Assembly (NCBI GenBank): GCA_904398675.1
Contig: CAJFPI010000037.1
Location: 1-32,542, forward strand
Direction: 5' to 3'
DNA length: 32,542 nt
Source of the DNA: an uncultured Oscillospiraceae bacterium
GTDB taxonomy: Bacteria; Bacillota; Clostridia; Oscillospirales; Oscillospiraceae
In this document: one piece after another, positions 29,831 to 32,542 of the stretch
Numbering within the stretch: the first letter of the stretch is position 1
How the letters are laid out: each line of letters starts with the position of its first letter
Made by a program: the position numbers and the translations under genes
Notes under the pieces: model-generated
Seen by the model: the letters and a program-made list of their open reading frames with translations, nothing else
Database searches by the model: none
What the model was told of the DNA's origin: nothing

Positions 29831-29870
29831 GGGCAGTCAAAAAAGTCCTTCGGGACTTTTTTGACTGCCC
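29831..29870. terminator. 18-bp hairpin with TTCG loop downstream of spoVAF
   Basis: A perfect 18-bp stem (29831-29848 and 29853-29870) closed by a TTCG tetraloop, an exceptionally stable RNA hairpin. On the plus strand GTACTTTTTT follows; on the minus strand the arm itself contains a six-T run. It begins 10 nt beyond the spoVAF stop and probably terminates that gene. Confidence 0.75.
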
Positions 29871-29879
29871 GTACTTTTT

Positions 29880-31298
29880 TCATGAGTTTTTATCGTTGAT
29901 GGGCCGCCGGATCAAAAGCTCCTTCAGCGCCCGCCAGTTGAAGGGCCAGAGGGGGTACATATACCCCTTTCCGGCGATAGGCTTTGTGGTAAAGAGCAGC
30001 ACCAGCCACAGCACCATCCCGATCCCGAATCCCCACCAGTCCCACAGGGCGATGAGCAGCAGCAGCACCACCCGCATGATCTTGAAGGCGTAGCCCATTT
30101 CAAAGCTGGGCTGGGCGAAGGAGGCGATGGACACGTAGGCCATATATACCAGCACCTCCGGCACCAGCCACCGGGCCTGGACGGCAAAATCCCCCAATAT
30201 CAGGGCGCCGATCATGGAAAAGGAGTTGCTGAGGACGTCGGGGGTGTTGAGGGAGGCCAGTTTCAGCAGGTCAATGATAAACTCCACCAGCAGCAGCTGC
30301 ACCAGGAGGGGGACATGCCCCATCTCCTCCACGGTGATGAACTGCAGCCATTCCGGCACATTGTGGGGGCTCTTGGCCAGAAGATACCACACCGGAGTGA
30401 CGATCAGGGACATCAGGAACACCGCCATGCGGATATAGCGGAAATAGGTACCCACCAGAGGCGGGAAGTAGAAATCGTTGGCCTCCTCCATGAAGTCGAA
30501 GAAGTGGGTGGGGAGCAGCATCACGGAGGAGGAGTTGTCCACCAGCAGCACCACATGCCCCTCCATGATGCAGGCGGTGGCGGTGTCCGGCCGCTCGGTG
30601 TAGCGGACCTTTGGAAAGGGATTGTACCACTGGGGCGTCATCATGGATTCCGCCACACTCTCCTGGCTCATGGCGGCGGCGCCGATGTCGATGCGCTTAA
30701 GCTTTCCCCGGACCTCCTCCAGGAGATCCCGGTCCACCCGGTCCTCCATATAGGCCAGCACCACGTCGGTGCGGCCGGTGCGGCCCACCTGGCGGCTCTC
30801 CAGGGTGAGGTTTTCGTCCCGGATGCGCCGGCGGATCAGAGAGGTGTTTTTCAGCAGGATTTCCACAAACCCGTCATGGGATCCCCGGAGCACCCGGCCG
30901 TTGGTGGGCTCCTGGACCTCCCGCCCGGGGAAGGTCTTGGCGTCGATCAGGGCGCAGCGGTCAAACCCCTCCACCACCAGGGCCGTCTTTCCCAGGAAGA
31001 CGCCGGTGAGGATCTTCCTCACCTGATTTTCCGCGCTGACCTCGCCGAAGGTGATATACCGGTCAATGAGCTGCTGCATGTCCTGAAGCTGTGCCATCTG
31101 ATCCTCTGTCACGGACAGCAGAAAGGAGAGCATGCGCTCAATCACTCCGTCATCTCCGTACCCGTCCACCACATACAGCCTCGCTCTGACTCCGCCGATG
31201 ACAAGATCCCGGGAGATCACATCAAAGTTTCGTCCCACGCCGATCTTTTCATCCAGCACCGCCTGATTCTCCTGCAGGCTGGCCGACAACTGCTCCAT
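29880..31298 (-). CDS. spoVAF: Stage V sporulation protein AF (SpoVAF, GerA-family membrane protein)
   Basis: A 472-aa protein of GerA/SpoVAF type. The soluble N-terminal half carries 'NFDVISRDLVIGGVRARLYV', 'GKTALVVEGFDRCALID' and 'PTNGRVLRGSHDGFVE'. The central 'DTATACIMEGHVVLLVDNSS' is a classic GerA-family signature. Four to five helices follow between about 270 and 450. The opening 'GVGRNFDVISRD' favours SpoVAF over a germinant receptor A subunit. SpoVAF sits in the spore inner membrane and helps amplify germination signalling with the SpoVA channel. AGGAGG lies six bases before ATG and a sigma-G-type promoter is directly upstream. No other spoVA genes are adjacent. Confidence 0.9.
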   Translation of the reverse strand: MEQLSASLQENQAVLDEKIGVGRNFDVISRDLVIGGVRARLYVVDGYGDDGVIERMLSFLLSVTEDQMAQLQDMQQLIDRYITFGEVSAENQVRKILTGVFLGKTALVVEGFDRCALIDAKTFPGREVQEPTNGRVLRGSHDGFVEILLKNTSLIRRRIRDENLTLESRQVGRTGRTDVVLAYMEDRVDRDLLEEVRGKLKRIDIGAAAMSQESVAESMMTPQWYNPFPKVRYTERPDTATACIMEGHVVLLVDNSSSVMLLPTHFFDFMEEANDFYFPPLVGTYFRYIRMAVFLMSLIVTPVWYLLAKSPHNVPEWLQFITVEEMGHVPLLVQLLLVEFIIDLLKLASLNTPDVLSNSFSMIGALILGDFAVQARWLVPEVLVYMAYVSIASFAQPSFEMGYAFKIMRVVLLLLIALWDWWGFGIGMVLWLVLLFTTKPIAGKGYMYPLWPFNWRALKELLIRRPINDKNS

Positions 31299-31325
31299 AG
31301 CACGCCTCCTGTTGGCAATTTTGCC

Positions 31326-31355
31326 TAGTATGTGTTCCGGAGGCCGGTTTTATGC
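31326..31355 (-). promoter_or_regulatory. Sigma-G-type promoter of spoVAF
   Basis: On the minus strand GCATA (31355-31351), 18 bases, then CATACTA (31332-31326). This matches the forespore sigma-G pattern GMATR-N17/18-CATnMTA at every specified position. It gives a leader of about 20 nt that contains AGGAGG. A small palindrome GGCAA-N2-TTGCC lies just downstream (31314-31325). Confidence 0.7.
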
Positions 31356-31359
31356 CGGA

Positions 31360-31398
31360 AAAACCCGCCCTGATCCCGTGGGAAACAGGGCGGGTTTT
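31360..31398 (-). terminator. Terminator after tex and the SLH fragment
   Basis: AAAACCCGCCCTG (31360-31372) and its complement (31386-31398) form a 13-bp stem. On the minus strand the stem runs into TTTTT. It lies 15 nt after the SLH fragment stop and just upstream of the spoVAF promoter. Confidence 0.85.
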
Positions 31399-31413
31399 GT
31401 CTGTCCGGTCCGG

Positions 31414-31623
31414 TTACTGGGCCAGATCCCGGTAGAGGAAGGTGACGATCTGCCCCCGGGTGCAGGTGGAGTCGGGGGAGAAGGTGGTGTCGCTGGTACC
31501 GGTGGTGATGCCCTCGCTGACGGCCCAGGCCACGGCCTGTGCGTAGTCCGCGTCGGCGGCCACGTCGGTGAAGTCGGCGGCCTCGGCCTCCGGCTCCTCC
31601 GCCAGTTTCCAGAGGTAGGTCAC
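31414..31623 (-). pseudogene. S-layer homology domain fragment (remnant or 69-aa ORF)
   Basis: From a GTG at 31623 the frame gives 69 aa: 'VTYLWKLAEEPEAEAADF', then a full SLH repeat 'FTDVAADADYAQAVAWAVSE', 'GITTGTSDTTFSPDSTCTRG', 'QIVTFLYRDLAQ' and a stop. It corresponds to the last one and a third SLH repeats at the C-terminus of a surface protein. In-frame codons just upstream ('GGQRVV') still look like the end of an SLH repeat, but a TGA blocks the frame within 30 nt. No signal peptide or ribosome site is evident. I read it as the 3' remnant of an SLH gene left beside tex; a functional short protein is less likely. Confidence 0.6.
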
Positions 31624-31657
31624 AACGCGCTGTCCGCCCGGCGGCCCGTTGTCTCAC

Positions 31658-32542
31658 TCAATTGTCCGGCACCTGTTTCATGCTGAGGCCGATGCGCTTT
31701 TTCCTCTCGTCCACCTCCAGCACCACCACCTTCACCACGTCCCCTACGCTGACAGCCTCCGAGGGGTGCCGGATGAATTTCCGGGAGATCTGGGAGATGT
31801 GGACCAGGCCGTCCTGGTGGACGCCGATATCCACAAAGGCACCGAAGTCGATGACGTTGCGCACCGTGCCGGTGAGGACCATCCCCGGTTTCAGGTCCTT
31901 GATCTCCAGCACGTCGGTGCGGAGGATGGGGGGCGGCAGCTCGTCCCGGGGGTCCCGGCCGGGTTTCTGGAGCTCCGCCGCCACGTCCTGCAGCGTGGGC
32001 ACCCCCACGCCGCACCGCTCCGCCAGATTCTCCAGCCCCGCCTGCTCCATCCGCTTTTTCAGATCCGCCAGCCGCCCGGCGGCCACATCGGCCAGGGTGT
32101 ACCCCGTCTCCTCCAGGAGCTTTTCCGCCGCGGCGTAGCTCTCCGGGTGGACGGCGGTGTTGTCCAGCACGTTCTTGCTCTCCGGCACCCGCAGGAAACC
32201 GGCGCACTGCTCAAATGCCTTAGGCCCCACCTTGGGCACCTTCAAAATCTGTTTCCGGGTGGTAAAGGCCCCATTCTCCTCCCGGTACAGGACGATATTT
32301 TTCGCTGTGGTTGCGTTCAGGCCCGCCACCCGGGTGAGGAGGGAGGGGGAGGCGGTGTTTACATCCACACCCACGGCGTTGACGCAGTCCTCCACCACGG
32401 CGCCCAGGGCCTCATCCAGCCGCGTGGGGGGCATGTCGTGCTGATACGGTCCCACACCGATGGCCTTGGGATCGATCTTCACCAGCTCCGCCAGGGGGTC
32501 CTGGAGGCGCCGGGCGATGGACACGGCGCTGCGGAGGTTCAC
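31658..32542 (-). CDS. tex: Tex-family RNA-binding transcriptional accessory protein, C-terminal part (5' end outside window)
   Basis: The frame runs off the right edge, so only the last 294 residues or so are visible. They start in the highly conserved 'RSAVSIARRLQDPLAELVKI' and 'DPKAIGVGPYQHDM' of Tex/YhgF. Helix-hairpin-helix repeats follow ('NTASPSLLTRVAGLNATTAK', 'FTTRKQILKVPKVGPKAFEQ'), then a C-terminal S1 RNA-binding domain ('GMVLTGTVRNVIDFGAFVDI', 'HQDGLVHISQIS', 'VKVVVLEVDERKKRIGLSMK'). Tex binds nucleic acid and influences transcription or RNA handling. The GTG at the window edge is internal and not the true start. Confidence 0.95.
   Translation of the reverse strand: MNLRSAVSIARRLQDPLAELVKIDPKAIGVGPYQHDMPPTRLDEALGAVVEDCVNAVGVDVNTASPSLLTRVAGLNATTAKNIVLYREENGAFTTRKQILKVPKVGPKAFEQCAGFLRVPESKNVLDNTAVHPESYAAAEKLLEETGYTLADVAAGRLADLKKRMEQAGLENLAERCGVGVPTLQDVAAELQKPGRDPRDELPPPILRTDVLEIKDLKPGMVLTGTVRNVIDFGAFVDIGVHQDGLVHISQISRKFIRHPSEAVSVGDVVKVVVLEVDERKKRIGLSMKQVPDN

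Larger units (their letters stand above)
29442..29879. other. 438-nt palindrome-rich noncoding region
   Basis: I find no credible gene. It contains a 6-bp stem at 29634-29648, a 12-bp stem at 29656-29687, the 23-nt block shared with 6475-6497, a 6-bp stem at 29752-29768, a 7-bp pair at 29789-29817 and an 18-bp stem at 29831-29870. Short frames crossing it are assembled from these repeats and lack ribosome sites. It looks like a composite intergenic repeat element. Confidence 0.7.

Noticed and set aside
29527..29883. 118-codon minus-strand frame in the palindrome-rich region
   Set aside because: Its sequence is made of the repeat arms, it lacks a ribosome site, and the similar-looking frame at 6393-6578 shares only the repeat-derived residues.
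1..32542. CRISPR arrays, transposases, prophage genes, tRNA or rRNA genes
   Set aside because: No spaced direct-repeat array, no DDE or recombinase motifs and no cloverleaf or rRNA signatures were seen by eye.

Overview
The window is GC-rich DNA with strong Shine-Dalgarno sites and short intergenic gaps. Sporulation genes (spoIIID, spoVAF), SLH-domain surface proteins, a clostridial-type small 2[4Fe-4S] ferredoxin and low-GC-type promoters point to an anaerobic, endospore-forming member of the Clostridia. The high GC and gene style suggest a gut Oscillospiraceae (Flavonifractor/Lawsonibacter-like). The family placement is inference. I saw no tRNA, rRNA, CRISPR array or transposase.

Layout. 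1-133 is the tail of a GreA/GreB-family factor. 231-4503 (minus) is a complete phosphate uptake operon, pstS-pstC-pstA-pstB-phoU, with a candidate Pho box. 4749-10227 (plus) is a BceRS-BceAB-type peptide-antibiotic sensing and resistance module: response regulator, intramembrane-sensing kinase, ABC ATPase and permease, followed by two small lipoproteins, the second apparently truncated. 10299-10907 is mobA. Convergent to it, 10985-15545 (minus) is a three-gene operon with 4-nt overlaps: a DmsB-like four-cluster ferredoxin, an FAD/NAD(P) oxidoreductase, and a 940-aa molybdopterin oxidoreductase with a TorD-like chaperone domain fused at its N-terminus. No membrane anchor or Tat signal is present, so this looks like a soluble NAD(P)H-linked molybdoenzyme system. 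It is the most novel part of the window.

15803-20633 holds an unrecognised 599-aa membrane protein, an MBL-fold hydrolase, an anchored alpha/beta hydrolase and a PhnD-like lipoprotein. 20772-24099 (plus) holds spoIIID, a 71-aa protein behind a sigma-K-like promoter, an LCP-family cell-wall ligase and an SLH-transglutaminase protein. 24158-26590 is clpC, divergent from a ferredoxin gene. 27146-27692 is a small membrane protein plus XRE regulator pair with an operator-rich promoter. 27868-29441 holds two RNA methyltransferases (trmN6-like, rsmI). 29880-31298 is spoVAF behind a strong sigma-G-type promoter. 31414-31623 is an SLH fragment following the 3' part of tex.

Two long noncoding stretches (6407-6801 and 29442-29879) share an identical 23-nt sequence and are rich in palindromes, so they look like copies of a dispersed intergenic repeat. 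Working picture: phosphate scavenging, envelope-stress defence, spore formation and surface-layer maintenance genes surround an accessory molybdoenzyme whose substrate is unknown.
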